Notes: generated by a model from the letters alone, not told the origin. A stretch of DNA of 64,000 bases from Apostichopus japonicus (GCF_037975245.1 NC_092578.1:6665001-6729000); one strand, 5' to 3'; shown: positions 1 through 11,002, counted from the first letter of the stretch. Translations and numbers: made by a program.

Positions 1-118
1 TATATTTGTGACGTACCTGGTAGCAGGCGTATTATTCATGAAATATGTTCGTAAAGCAGAAGGCAGGGAAGTAATACCTAACTATTCTCTGTGGGCTGAA
101 GTTCCTGGCTTAGTGAAG
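1..118 (+). CDS. Partial penultimate exon, mannose-6-phosphate-receptor-like membrane protein
   Basis: The frame runs from the window edge to position 118 and stops at a good donor (aag|gtgagg). It begins with a hydrophobic stretch (FVTYLVAGVLF), read as the end of a transmembrane helix. This is followed by a basic juxtamembrane segment and the motif EVIPNYSLWAEVPGLVK. The pattern 'G-E-x-I-P-N-Y-x-x-W-x-x-x-P-x-L-V-K' is the cytosolic-side tail I associate with cation-dependent mannose-6-phosphate-receptor-like proteins, type I membrane proteins of the Golgi-endosome route. The lumenal domain would lie upstream of the window. The exon ends in phase 0 and joins in frame to 3601. The family call rests on motif recall, not a search. 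Confidence 0.62.
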
Positions 119-121
119 GTG

Positions 122-124
<3 letters not shown>

Positions 125-158
<34 letters not shown>
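125..158. repeat. AT dinucleotide microsatellite
   Basis: An uninterrupted TA run begins six bases after the splice donor at 119. Confidence 0.95.
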
Positions 159-160
<2 letters not shown>

Positions 161-289
161 ACAGGGAGTGAACATCTGAATCTTTGTTATATTCCGTATA
201 TATATATATATATTATAAATTAATGAGTCATGAGCACCCTCAAGGGCTTATAAGTTGTGTTTTCAATGCTGATATTGAAAATCTGGTTC

Positions 290-291
<2 letters not shown>

Positions 292-354
<63 letters not shown>

Positions 355-450
355 ATATATATATATATATCAATTTATATATATATATATATAGATATAT
401 ATATATATATAGATATATAGATATATATATATAGATATATATATATATTT
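292..450. repeat. AT microsatellite with ATAG/ATC interruptions
   Basis: A long TA array with scattered atcta/atag variants. Tyr-Ile open frames across it are artefacts of the repeat. Confidence 0.95.
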
Positions 451-508
451 GTGTGTGTAATTGAAATCGTAATTAGTTGGAATCTCAAGAACGGTGAAAA
501 AACTTCAA

Positions 509-579
509 GCCTCCACCGGGATTCGAACCCGGGCCTCCCTCTGTATATGCGGACACCCTAAGCACTAGGCTATGGACGC
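509..579 (-). repeat. tRNA-derived SINE head or tRNA pseudogene
   Basis: Read on the minus strand, the sequence starts GCGTCCATAGCCTAGTG, an A-box-like stretch, and ends with GGGTTCGAATCCC, a perfect B box and T arm, followed by TGGAGGC. The ends pair in 6 of 7 acceptor positions (GCGTCCA with TGGAGGC). The T stem is perfect. The D and anticodon stems are poor and no convincing anticodon loop can be drawn. I therefore read it as a tRNA-derived repeat or pseudogene rather than a working tRNA gene. Confidence 0.55.
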
Positions 580-2763
580 TGATTGTATGTCCAGAGGTTC
601 GAAACCGTTAAGGAAGGTCGTAATTCAACTGTAGACGTCTGTCACCTGTATCGAACAATACAAGTTCTGCTTTTGGTGACATATTTTGCCTTACTCTAGA
701 GATCAAACATGATGCTAACCAACTCGAAATAATTTGTGATTCCTTAAGCCGGATCTCGAAAGAGATACTTTGAACACACTTATATTAATGAAATGGAGGT
801 AAATATATATATATTTATTACATTTTTTATATGAACCAGTTGGTGCAAATTGCATCCCAAAACTTTGTTACTATTGGACATATATAAAGGATGTGCAGCT
901 TTAAAGTGACAATATCAGAATTACAAAAAAAAAACAACAGAGAGGAGAGTTATTTACTTAAAATACGGAAATACGGAATAGATAATCATTTGAGCCTATA
1001 ATCCTACGCAGGAAACAAAAATGAAAATATTGGAATCTTAGGCTCCCTGACTGTAATGAACGGAATAATGAAAATAAACTTCCAAGTAAACTTATGACGT
1101 GGATAACTTTCCTCATATTTATTTACCCCCCCCCCTTGGGGCGAGGAACGTCATTTACAGGAATAGAACTGTGCATAAAATGTATTGCTCTGGTTTTTAG
1201 AGAGAATTTCAACCAAAATATGCAAATGTTTTGATAAAAAGCATCTTACCAATTGGAGTGAGGTCTCTCAAAGACCGCAGTTAAAAGAAGAGTTTTGAAT
1301 GCGGTAAAGCTTAGGTAGGTATAAAGCAAACGGAAAAAGTCATCCTTATGGTCGGAGAGAAAAATACCGAGATACTTTATATAGAATTATTACTTAAATA
1401 AAAGTTAAAGTGGTTGAGGTAAAAATGGCGACGTTGCAACAGAGGGCCAAGCCCTTCCCCAACCCCCACCCCCTAAAAAAAAGGGATCGTAAGCGAGGAA
1501 GTTTCGTAAACAAACTGAGGTCATTATTCACCTCAAACAGAGAGAGACAAAAAAAAATAAAACTTCCGTAATAACATCTGCATCACCCGGATACTGATAT
1601 ATTTTGAGAGGACCATCAATTATTGTTCATACCATTAATCGATGGGTAAGAATTAATTAAAGAGCTACGAATTTCAGTACATATATATAATGACAAGGTA
1701 TGGGCTTAGTGGACAGCCCTGACGAACACCATGTACGAGAGACCCTGAAATATCTAGACAAATACCCATTGTTTTGAGACGCAGGTGGTGATACTAGTAC
1801 TATAAAGATCATTTACCTAGGTTTTAAATTGTGGACCAAAATTAAAAATAAGAGAGTGTATGCTGAATATATAAAATTTCAGTCCAGGCAATCAAATGCC
1901 TTTTTAAAGCCCAAGAAAAGTAAACCACCGGGTATGAATTTCTCTTCACAATACCAGATATGATCCTGTATTAAAAGGCATTGAAGACTCGCACCAAACC
2001 GCGTGTCGTGCTCTGAAAAGTTAACTTTCCGTTGCATGCAAATGACGTTTTTTCCTGTCGCTACAAAATGCAGACAGTAATGAAACGTGATACCTTGTTA
2101 CTTCTTTTATCTGGACCTCAGATGTCCACGCTGCTATGTACACTGTGTTGTGGGTATTGACTGTACACTAGTGTCTAATTGCCGACGGTAGCAAGCTGTA
2201 TGTGATTTCTGGGATCGAGGGTGGTGTCTAACACTTCTGTTACACCTCATTCGAAACTATGTCAGATTACTGGTATGAGACGTTTCTTTGTGCGCGAGTC
2301 TTCACACCCTGTTTTCACGTATAAATTTACCGTTCATAATCCCAGACTGATCGTAACTTATAATTCAATTCAACACGCCGATATCTATTGACATTTTCAA
2401 TTCATTTAAATTTTCAAATGGTGTCTTTTTGTCAACCGTAGTCTTGCAAAACTCCAATTACCTAGTGCAAATAAATATTGTTATAATAATAGAACTTAAA
2501 GTTCAAATTTGGTAAAAATTATTCCCTTCTAAGAAAGCAACAAAGAGAGAGAAAAAAAATGATCTACTTAACAACGAGTAAACATGATTTCACGGCTCCA
2601 TTAAACACTTCTGCCAAAACATATATTGTTCCGTGAGAACTAGTCAGAATGTGATCACGTGATATATCAATGTTAACCTAATGTAAACTTGCTAGAGTGT
2701 TTGCGCATTCTTTAATTTTAATATAAAGAAACCAGCAAATAGTAAAAAAAGGAGTGTCCTTAT

Positions 2764-3002
2764 GCACCCGATACTCATAGCTAGTACAGTAACTACTGTT
2801 CATGTTCCACAACCGTACATTCAGTAACTACTGCGCTGTGTTCGTAACACGGTAACATGTGTTACAGGTGGCAAGTTTTTTCTTACTGCAAATTTAAAAT
2901 TTAACCATGTTACCGTGTTGCGAACACATCGCAGTAGTTACTGATGCACGGTTGTGGAACATGAACAGTATAATTACTGTACTACCTATGAGTATCGGGT
3001 GC
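2764..3002. mobile_element. Foldback (palindromic) MITE-like element
   Basis: Two arms of roughly 95 bp form an imperfect inverted repeat starting GCACCCGATACTCATAG and ending with its complement CTATGAGTATCGGGTGC. The arms share internal blocks such as TGTTCATGTTCCACAACCG. A 5-bp direct repeat (CTTAT) flanks the element on both sides, as expected of target-site duplication. There is no coding capacity. Related sequence recurs at the right ends of both tandem units (36419-36541 and 63278-63452). Confidence 0.75.
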
Positions 3003-3600
3003 CTTATAATTCAAATGCGAAGAACAAAAGCATCAAAAACAAACAAAGGCAAAGATAAGTTTCTATAAGGTATTCCACGCAAGAATTCCCTTTCAGTTAA
3101 AATATAATTAAAATATTTCTTCGTTAAAGGAATGTAGTAGAATGTTTGGTACGTAATATAATCACGTTTTCATTGGTAAATAAATAATCATGGTTTTTCA
3201 TTAGTTGTTACAAAATTCTATTTTGGACGAAATAAATGCAATGTAGTATGAAATTTCAATTTAATAGAAAACGTCTCAGATTTATAGAGTTTATATACCT
3301 GTGTAAAGATAGGTGGTTTCCTTTAAGTTCGATTGATTGATTGAGGGCACCTAATACCTCTTTTCTGACTCCCCCCCCCCCTCGCCTTCTCCCCTCTCGC
3401 CCAAGCAAAACCACGTGCTTCACAACTCATACACTTTCCACTCCGCCCCATCCCCCGGCGAGACAACTTTAACTTCTACAACCACCACTCATCGCCGAGT
3501 GATTCAAAACTAAATATGGCTACCCTTCGTACAAGTATAAAGTTGCAGAAACGAACATTCATTTCTTTCTGATTTGTGTGTGTTTCTTATTTCTACACAG

Positions 3601-3681
3601 GATGGAGGAAAATATACTTACTCAAAAATCTTGCACTTGCTGAAAAGGGATTCACAAGGCTACAAGGATATACAAGGGTGA
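3601..3681 (+). CDS. Last coding exon of the receptor-like membrane protein
   Basis: A strong acceptor (pyrimidine-rich, ctacacag|) is followed by 26 in-frame codons, beginning DGGKYTYSKILHLLK and ending GYKDIQG, then TGA at 3679-3681. Joined in phase 0 to the exon ending at 118 it reads ...PGLVK|DGG.... The order 'LVKDG' at this point is what the family tail shows, which supports the join. The tail is short and basic with a terminal Tyr-containing motif, as expected for a cytosolic sorting tail. An ATTAAA at 3806-3811 could be its polyadenylation signal. An alternative is that the true last exon lies elsewhere in the intron and this open stretch is chance. Confidence 0.55.
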   Translation, partial: DGGKYTYSKILHLLKRDSQGYKDIQG

Positions 3682-6600
3682 ACAAAGAACTTGATGTTTA
3701 GAAGCCACGTATATGGTATACACAGATATCCTGATTAATGTAATATGGCGGCGGCCATAGCAACACATCATCTGTTGCTATAGTGATATAGTCACATCCG
3801 ATTTTATTAAAGATATTTAATACTTCCATGAACTTTCATAAGAAGTATAAATTTGAATTTGCATATTTTAGGTTACGAGCAACCTTCTTCGTGTGATTGG
3901 ATGGATGGATGGAAGGATGGATATGGATGGATGGATGGAAGGATGGATGGATGGATGGATATGGATGGATGGATGGATGGAAGGATGGATGGATGGAAGG
4001 ATGGATGGATGGATGGATGGATGGAAGGATGGATGGATGGATGGATGGATGGATGGATGGATGGATGGATGGATGGATGGAAGGAAGGATGGATGGAAGG
4101 ATGGATGGATGGGAGGATGGATGGATGGATGGATGAAATGAAAGGACCGGTGGGTGGATGGATGGATGGATGGATGGATGGATGGATGGATGGATGGATG
4201 GATGGATGGATGGATGGATGGATGGATGGATGGATGGATGGATGGATGGATGGATGGATGGATGGATGGATGGATGGATGGATGGATGGATGGATGGATG
4301 GATGGATGGATGGATGGATGGATGGATGGATGGATGGATGGATGGATGGATGGATGGATGGATGGATGGATGGATGGATGGATGGATGGATGGATGGATG
4401 GATGGATGGATGGATGGATGGATGGATGGATGGATGGATGGATGGATGGATGGATGGATGGATGGATGGATGGATGGATGGATGGATGGATGGATGGATG
4501 GATGGATGGATGGATGGATGGATGGATGGATGGATGGATGGATGGATGGATGGATGGATGGATGGATGGATGGATGGATGGATGGATGGATGGATGGATG
4601 GATGGATGGATGGATGGATGGATGGATGGATGGATGGATATGGATGGATGGATGGATGGATGGATGGATGGATGGATGGATGGATGGATGGATGGATGGA
4701 TGGATGGATGGATGGATGGATGGATGGATGGATGGATGGATGGATGGATGGATGGATGGATGGATGGATGGATGGATGGATGGATGGATGGATGGATGGA
4801 TGGATGGATGGATGGATGGATGGATGGATGGATGGATGGATGGATGGATGGATGGATGGATGGATGGATGGATGGATGGATGGATGGATGGATGGATGGA
4901 TGGATGGATGGATGGATGGATGGATGGATGGATGGATGGATGGATGGATGGATGGATGGATGGATGGATGGATGGATGGATGGAAGGAAGGATGGATGGA
5001 AGGATGGATGGATGGAAGGATGGATGGATGGGAGGATGGATGGATGGGAGGATGGATGAAAGGATGAAAGGAAGGACCGGTGGGTGAATGGGTTGGGTAG
5101 AGTACCATGATGTTTTTTTAGTTTGCTGCATTGGGAAGAATGGGTTGGGGTGACGGGGATCTAATGATTTTGTAAGTATGGTAACATGAGACGCCATTGA
5201 AGAGCAGACTGCGTATTAGATCGTTTGTTTGTTCTTATAACTACATACAGTAACAATTTACAAGGATACAAACAAAACATGTACAAATATTAAGTAATCA
5301 CTGTAAGTAAAAACATGTATTACGTTTGTATAGCATACATTGTTTATAAGCTCATTTTGATTAAAGAAGAATCATATATAATTCAACCCTTTTTGCGTAC
5401 GATATTAGTATTTTATTCAATAATTAAAACAAACAGTCTAACATTATCATTGACCAATGGCATATGGCAATAGATATGTGGTGGTGGGGGAACGGCAATA
5501 GGCGCCATTCATCATTACCCACTTTTTGCACATGCAATTTTCACAAAAGTATTAAAAAAACGGCGAAATTATGCATATTATTCAAAATAGTAGCCCAGCA
5601 GCTTTCCTCTATCCTTCACTTCCTTCATCTCCCTCCCCACTTTCCCCCTCTCCTTTCCCCACCCCTTTCACTTCATCTTTCCCCACCCATTTTGCCTCCA
5701 ATTTCCGCTCCCATTTTCCCTCGTATTTGTACTTGGAAGGGCAAAGTCGCTTAACCGCTATGATCCACTGAATGGATGTAACGTGCGAGGAAATGACGGT
5801 GGAATCATTCAAGACAACGGTGTGCAGGGGGAGGTGGAGGGGCAGGGGGAAAATAGTTCAGTAGGGGGACTTTTAACATAAGACCATTGCTACTACCCCA
5901 CCCCCTTTTGAACCGCACATCACAAATGACTTGGCATATAAGCACAATCTTATCTTTAGAGTTACATATACAGACGTAATAATATATATATAGTCTAAAT
6001 ATGCCTCAGAATGAACACTTTGCCGTGAAAACGTTGAATGCTTTTCTGTGGAAGGACAACCCCCTGTCCCACCTATAATGGGAGTCGAATTCAACGTGTG
6101 TGCGTGTGTGGGGGGGGGGGGTCAATCTTAAATTGAGTAAAACCTAGTAGATTTGATCAAATTGTTGAAACAATGAACACACAAAAGACGCGGCTTTAAC
6201 ATGCAGTATTTGCTCTTTGTTAACTATACCCTCCATTTGTATATTATATATACAGCTATCACTATATGCAACATTTCACGTGCTGAAAATACATTATACC
6301 TTTATTATTTCGTCTTCTTATCTTTTGTTTCAGTTTTTCGTTAGTAATAATTATTTCTACTTTATTTTTCCTTTGGGTTGCAATGGTTGGGAGCGGATCT
6401 TGTGAAGCCGACGATGGGGTCAGGTCATTTTACTTCATTACTTGATCTTTTCGTGAAGTAAGATGTGAGTGCACTAAATAACACCTTATAATATACGCAA
6501 CCAGCTATTGTAAATATCTAGCCAGCTTTATTCTCATGTATAAAACTTTACACACGATTCTAAATATTAACTGGATAGCAAAATTCTATCAACTGGTTGC

Positions 6601-6692
6601 ATCTTTTAGTGTGCATTTTCCTCATTATATCAAACAAGCTGATCACACACACACAGGGGTGGTTTTATACTGAGATTTTAGGAACCGTTCTT
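3682..6692. other. Intergenic region, no gene seen
   Basis: Apart from the GGAT array at 3898-5075 this stretch is AT-rich with polypyrimidine tracts (for example 5600-5740). The open frames are short or are repeat translations. No exon with credible splice sites was recognised. Confidence 0.6.
3898..5075. repeat. Giant GGAT tetranucleotide array (~1.18 kb)
   Basis: A nearly pure (GGAT)n run with a pure core from about 4154 to 4979, broken only once by an atatgg variant near 4640. It is flanked by older, mutated edges with GGAAGGAT and GGGAGGAT variants. The very long Met-Asp-Gly-Trp and His-Pro-Ser-Ile open frames on both strands are simple translations of the repeat, not proteins. Confidence 0.97.
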
Positions 6693-7489
6693 TTGTCGAT
6701 TGTCAAATCCAAGTACCCCTCCCCCCCCCCTACCTTATTATGCTTATAACAATAGAATTTATTCTGATAAAAGCCTGTCAAAAACTTTGTAAATTCTGTG
6801 ATGTCATTCTTAAAGTGAACAAGTAATTTAAAAACGATATTACGCTCCATGGTTCATTCAATTACTGGCGTATTCAATAAAATACTTTTAGCGTGGGTTG
6901 AGAGCAAACTTTTAACATATTAGGCTAGTGTTCAGATTTGAAAGGTCTCAAATTATGTTTGATTTTATACTGCCAATTGGCGTGAACTAACCGCAATAAA
7001 ACTGACCTTTCCATTTGTTTATTTGTATCCAGATATATAGCATGGTTTCGTTTGGTTGCCTTTTTTTTGATAGGAATTTCTTACTTTACACATCATGTCG
7101 TGTTGCGTTTATGAAATCGATAAGCCATATATAGCCACCTACCAAATGAATAAATAAAAAATAATCAAAAAAATTATTTAAAAAAAAAAATGGAGTTTTG
7201 CATACGATTAAAGCATTATGTTAAGGTATATAAGGTAGAAGAGTTGTTTTAGAATTTAATAAAATCATAATAAGTATTCTCTATAATTTCAAATTATTTG
7301 GTGAAAATAATGCAGAGTCTATAGAGAACATGTCTTAGTTTGGGGCTGTGCCAAGGTTTGAAAATGAAGGCGTGTAACCGTGGAGTCGTTGAATTTGTCA
7401 GGTCTGCACTCAAGGATGTGCTGAATAACAAATTTTATTTTTTTCTTATGGGGGGGGCGGGGATACATACATATGTACCACCACAAAAC

Positions 7490-7704
7490 TACAAAGGAGC
7501 TATAAGATCAACACAACAGAAATATTCCACTTTACACGACCGGTTGCGTCCAATGGGAATCATCAGTCGAAGGTAGGAATCGAACCCTGAACACACTGAT
7601 TCTACTGGTGTGTGAATGCGTATAAATTGACTTTGTATACTGATATTGAGGGCGTATTACCCAAGTGTTATGATTGTACAGAGTGCACCCCTGGTGCACT
7701 GTGG
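7490..7704 (-). mobile_element. Degenerate tRNA-head/hammerhead repeat (copy a)
   Basis: On the minus strand this copy has the same order as copy c: a ~100-bp 5' region, a B-box-like GGTTCGATTCC, then a decayed hammerhead (7524-7580). CTGATGA is kept, but the conserved GAAA has become GCAA and stem II is mismatched (TTCC against GGAC), so cleavage is unlikely. It lies head to head with copy b. The same decayed copy is present in unit B, so it predates the duplication. Confidence 0.75.
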
Positions 7705-7878
7705 TCGAGTGGTACGAACTTCGGGGATTCGAGAAAAAAATCCGGGGATTCGATTCCTACCTTCGCCTGATGAGTCCCAAAAGGACGAAACCGGTCGTGA
7801 AGTGGAATTTTTCTGGTGTGTTATTCTTTATTTATTTACTACATATTTGTCATACCAATTGCTACACATTCATTTTTT
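7704..7878 (+). mobile_element. tRNA-headed SINE-like repeat with hammerhead (copy b)
   Basis: A box TGGTCGAGTGG at 7704-7715 and B box GATTCGATTCC at about 7748-7758 form an internal pol III promoter. A hammerhead core follows at once. The tail (ttctttatttatttac... to acattcatt) is shared with copy c. Copy b has no forward 5' region of its own. It abuts the reversed 5' region of copy a across the palindrome gtgcacccctggtgcac. Confidence 0.75.
7753..7808 (+). ncRNA. Hammerhead ribozyme motif (type I), copy b
   Basis: All core elements are visible. CTGATGA is at 7767-7773. Stem II is GTCC/GGAC with loop CAAAA, then GAAA. The cleavage triplet GTC is at 7794-7796, so the predicted cut is between 7796 and 7797. 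Stem I pairs CTTCGC with GTGAAG (one G-U), then an internal loop TAC/T, then ATTCC with GGAAT. Stem III is only the self-complementary ACCGGT, so an active fold would need a minimal hairpin or a dimer, as proposed for some animal hammerheads. This is a direct reading of the consensus. Activity is inferred. Confidence 0.85.
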
Positions 7879-7936
7879 ATTTACGGCTTGGCTTGCCTAG
7901 AAAGAGTGGTTATTCTGTGTAATATTGTAGGATTCA

Positions 7937-8217
7937 AAGCACCAGGGGTGCACTCTGTACAATCATAACACTTTGGTAATACGTTCTCAATGGCAGTATA
8001 CAAAGTCAATTTATACGCATTCACACACCAGTATAGAATCACTGTAGTCGAGTGGTACGGAATTCGGTTTGTGACACAAGATCCGGGGATTCGATTCCTA
8101 CCTTCGCCTGATGAGTCCAAAAAGGACGAAACCGGTCGTGAAGTGGAATTTTTTTCTGGTGTTTTATTCTTTATTTATTTACTATATATCTGTCATACCA
8201 CTTGCTAGACATTCATT
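7937..8217 (+). mobile_element. Full-length tRNA-head/hammerhead repeat (copy c)
   Basis: The order is a 5' region at 7937-8042 (the reverse complement of 7600-7704), A box TAGTCGAGTGG at ~8045, B box GATTCGATTCC at ~8089-8099, hammerhead 8094-8149, and an AT-rich tail ending acattcatt next to an AT microsatellite. The hammerheads of copies b and c lie 341 bp apart in direct orientation. This suggests an element that could be transcribed by pol III and self-cleave. Confidence 0.75.
8094..8149 (+). ncRNA. Hammerhead ribozyme motif (type I), copy c
   Basis: CTGATGA at 8108-8114, stem II GTCC/GGAC with loop AAAAA, GAAA, ACCGGT, GTC then predicted cut between 8137 and 8138. Stem I is as in copy b (CTTCGC/GTGAAG plus ATTCC/GGAAT). 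No core position deviates from the consensus. Confidence 0.85.
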
Positions 8218-8218
8218 A

Positions 8219-8277
<59 letters not shown>
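8219..8277. repeat. AT microsatellite
   Basis: A pure TA run at the 3' end of hammerhead repeat copy c. Confidence 0.95.
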
Positions 8278-8278
<1 letters not shown>

Positions 8279-9040
8279 CCTATATATGATAACGCTGTAT
8301 TATATTTAGTGTGTGTGTACGTGTTACTGTGTCAATAACCTGTCAGTAATAGACACGTTTTGTTTTTCTATCTCGCCTGTCGACTATTTAGTGGTGTTAA
8401 TCTACAAGGGGTCACTGGATGAGAGTTATGTAACAAGTCTTCCAGTCTCACTATATACCACAGTGTATATGGCAGTGTATTTTTAGTAATTTGACTACAG
8501 CAAATTTGAACACAATTGTTGTCATATTGTGCAGTATCTAACTGTATAACTATATAGACAGACGCCACCGAGAACTACAAATATTGATTTGTTTTGTACA
8601 GACCGAATATTCCTTCATTAAGTAGGTTTGTCTGTAAAGTTTCATTGACCTGCCCTAATACATGTAAATATGCTTATCGGTTGTTATAGACTTGTTTGTG
8701 ATTGTTCAGCAGAAAGACTTCCAACCTGTCACCTATTTTTCTTCAGCTTATAAAATTCTAGTTACTTGCTTTTTCGTCTCTGTTTGTGTGTGTGTGTGAA
8801 TGCATATATGGTTGGCGATGTATGTCTAAATTTTTCAACCCAGTGGGTATAGCGTTAGGCCTCGTTATGTCAATATTAACGACTGTTTGCAGAACAAGAT
8901 AGATTAACCAAACACCCCCCGTTGGCCTGTCAACGAAATGTTAGGTATCGACTATGGAATTTATAATAAGTATCGTTATTATGCATTACTTAACAAAATA
9001 CGTCTGACCCTGTTACAAAGAACCCTATAGTGTCAATGTA

Positions 9041-9687
9041 CCAAGGGCGGCGGAAGCACTCTTAATCTGGGGGGCACCAACATCAAAGGGCACTTTGCAG
9101 AAATTCGATTGGACTGATGCAGCCTTATATTTAAGTACCCTTTATAACTCTCATTGTATTATCTTATTTGCGTATACACATCACTCCATCAAGCCCCCCC
9201 CCCCCCCCTCAAGGAAAATATGCATACTAGCACTGCAATATCCAATGTGCAAATTGGGAAACAAGGAACAAGTTTTCTTTTGAGACAAAATGAGGTGAAA
9301 TCATGCTAGTTGCTAATGTAGGAATCTTCGGAATTAGAGTTTTTTTCTTGTTAATATCTTAACAATTTTTTTCCATTCGAAATAGCTTTGAGTTTGACCC
9401 ACAGAAATTCATTAAAAGTCACAGGCTTAGCCTGGATTTGCAAAGTTGTATGCACGACTATCTGAGCGGAGCGCCACCATCAGTTGGCGCGGAGCGTACT
9501 ATAAAATTTTTGGTTTTACAAACCCCTCAGATGGCTGGAAACGGCCCTTCCCGAGTGTTCATTCTGGTTCCCTGGCCTCTTGCTAACTTGAGGCACCTCA
9601 ATTTTTATGTAGAAAAAAGGCACATTTTTAACCTGAGGAAAAGTGGGGGGCACGTGCCCCCTGTGCCCCCCGGTTCCGCCGCCCTTG
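9041..9687. mobile_element. Non-autonomous DNA transposon, CCAAGGGCGGCGGA ends
   Basis: Terminal inverted repeats ccaagggcggcgga and tccgccgcccttgg bound a 647-bp element with no transposase frame. The flanking 8-mers tcaatgta and tccaggta match at 6 of 8 positions, compatible with a decayed 8-bp target duplication as in hAT elements. Internal blocks (gttggcgcggagcgtac, cagatggctggaaacggccc) recur at 10040-10255 and in the 30207-31040 element. Confidence 0.65.
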
Positions 9688-9886
9688 GTCCAGGTAAACA
9701 TTTGACTAGTTAGAAAAAAATTGATCGTGCAAAAAGCGTGGTAGCCCAGATGAACTGCGCTTACGGTGTTACACGGAAATATTCGGGCATCATGATGCTA
9801 AATAAAGAAAATCATGGAATTGTCGGGCAAAAATTTGAAAAAGATTCGGGCAAGCTATTGCATATTTATATATATATTTCCAGATG

Positions 9887-10016
9887 ACAAGAAATTCGGG
9901 CAAAAGTCCTGAAAAATTCGGGCAGCCTAAAAAAAAAAAATATATATATATATATATATATTTTTTCTCCTCTTAGGCTGCCCGAATTTTCCAGGAAATT
10001 TGCCCGAATTTCTTGT
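9887..10016. repeat. Inverted repeat with ATTCGGGCA motifs
   Basis: Arms of about 44 bp (acaagaaattcgggca... and ...tgcccgaatttcttgt) surround a short A/AT tract. The motif attcgggca also occurs alone upstream (9780-9860). Probably a transposon remnant. Confidence 0.6.
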
Positions 10017-10039
10017 CCTCCCCCCCCCCCCCGCCTCGT

Positions 10040-10255
10040 ACGCCTATGGTTGGCGCGGAGCGTACAAGAAAAAAATTGGTTTTACAAACCCCTCAGATGG
10101 CCGGTAACGGCCCTTCCCAAGTGTTCATTCTAGTTCCCTGGCCTCTTGCTAACTTGAGACACCTCAATTTTTATGTAGAAAAAGGGCACATTTTTAACCT
10201 GAAGAAAAGTGGGGGGGGGGCACGTGCCCCTGTGCCCCCCCGGTTCCGCCGCCCT
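10040..10255 (+). mobile_element. Right-half copy of the CCAAGGGCGGCGGA element
   Basis: Matches the 3' part of the 9041-9687 element (ggcgcggagcgtac ... ttccgccgcccttg) and ends with the same terminal repeat, but lacks the left half. Confidence 0.6.
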
Positions 10256-11002
10256 TGCAATGTACACATATATGTGGTTAATCGCTATATGTAGGCAATA
10301 TATAGAACGGTTGATCTTAGGTTCCCTTTTGCCACTTTCTTAACTCAATGAAAATGTTAAATGATTATATCAGTCTGTTTTAACAGTTTAAATGAATTCA
10401 AAGAAGCATCGCTTGATGCATGGCGTGCAAAAACCTAAAGGCCTTGTACAAGAACTTAAAGGCCTTGTGCAAACAAACCTTTTGGCGTTTCTAAACCTGG
10501 TGTCTGGGTGGGTGGGCGTGTGGATGGGTGTGTGTGTGTGGGTGCGAGGCAGGACCCCAGGGAATACGAAGTTGCAGACTATAGACTATATATAGGTTTA
10601 TGCATAAGAGCATGGAGGTAAAAACAGATAAGAGTAAGTCCATCCGCAGCTATTGTAAAAAGGAGTAAAAAAAAGTATTTTCAATTGCTTAGGGGTGTTA
10701 ACACTGGCAAAGTTCATGGCACTGCAGGTTTAGTTAATTTGATATTAGATGAGTTTACCAATCTTAACTGGTAATATGGAATTTTTAATTTTGATCGAAT
10801 CATTTTTTGTTTCATGAAGAGGAACTTAAATGGTATTAAACTCACATCACACGTTGAAATATTAGGTCACATGTTACGTACATGGGTTGCAGCAACTATA
10901 AAAACATGTCCAAAAACATAAGACAGAGGTAGATTTGAGATTTACGATGATACGACAAAATATTAGAGAAAAAGGAAAATTTGATTCAGAAGAAAACTAA
11001 CC

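Larger units (their letters stand above)
119..3600 (+). other. Intron between the last two exons of the receptor-like gene
   Basis: This is a 3.5-kb intron, with donor gtgagg at 119 and acceptor ttctacacag ending at 3600. It holds two AT microsatellites, a tRNA-like sequence on the minus strand and a foldback element. I see no other coding potential in it. Confidence 0.55.
7627..10854. other. Segment present in unit A, absent from unit B
   Basis: In B, 'gcgtataaattgac' (ending near 38224) runs straight into 'tataatgaaatattagg', the sequence found at about 10850 in A. The intervening 3.2 kb of A holds two tRNA-head/hammerhead repeats, an AT array, transposon copies with ggcggcgga ends, and an ATTCGGGCA palindrome. 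No gene is seen. It could be lost from B or gained in A. The B breakpoint lies inside the older, minus-strand hammerhead repeat. Confidence 0.8.

Noticed and set aside
509-579. A functional tRNA gene
   Set aside because: The T arm and acceptor stem are good, but the D and anticodon stems do not pair properly, so a tRNA-derived repeat is more likely.
3836-5197. Open frames of 300-450 codons on both strands
   Set aside because: They are translations of the GGAT tetranucleotide array, open in several frames on both strands, with no unique sequence.
6693-7626. A second gene at the left edge of the tandem unit
   Set aside because: The region is duplicated with the unit but shows no coding frame with splice sites. 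Frames there differ between copies.
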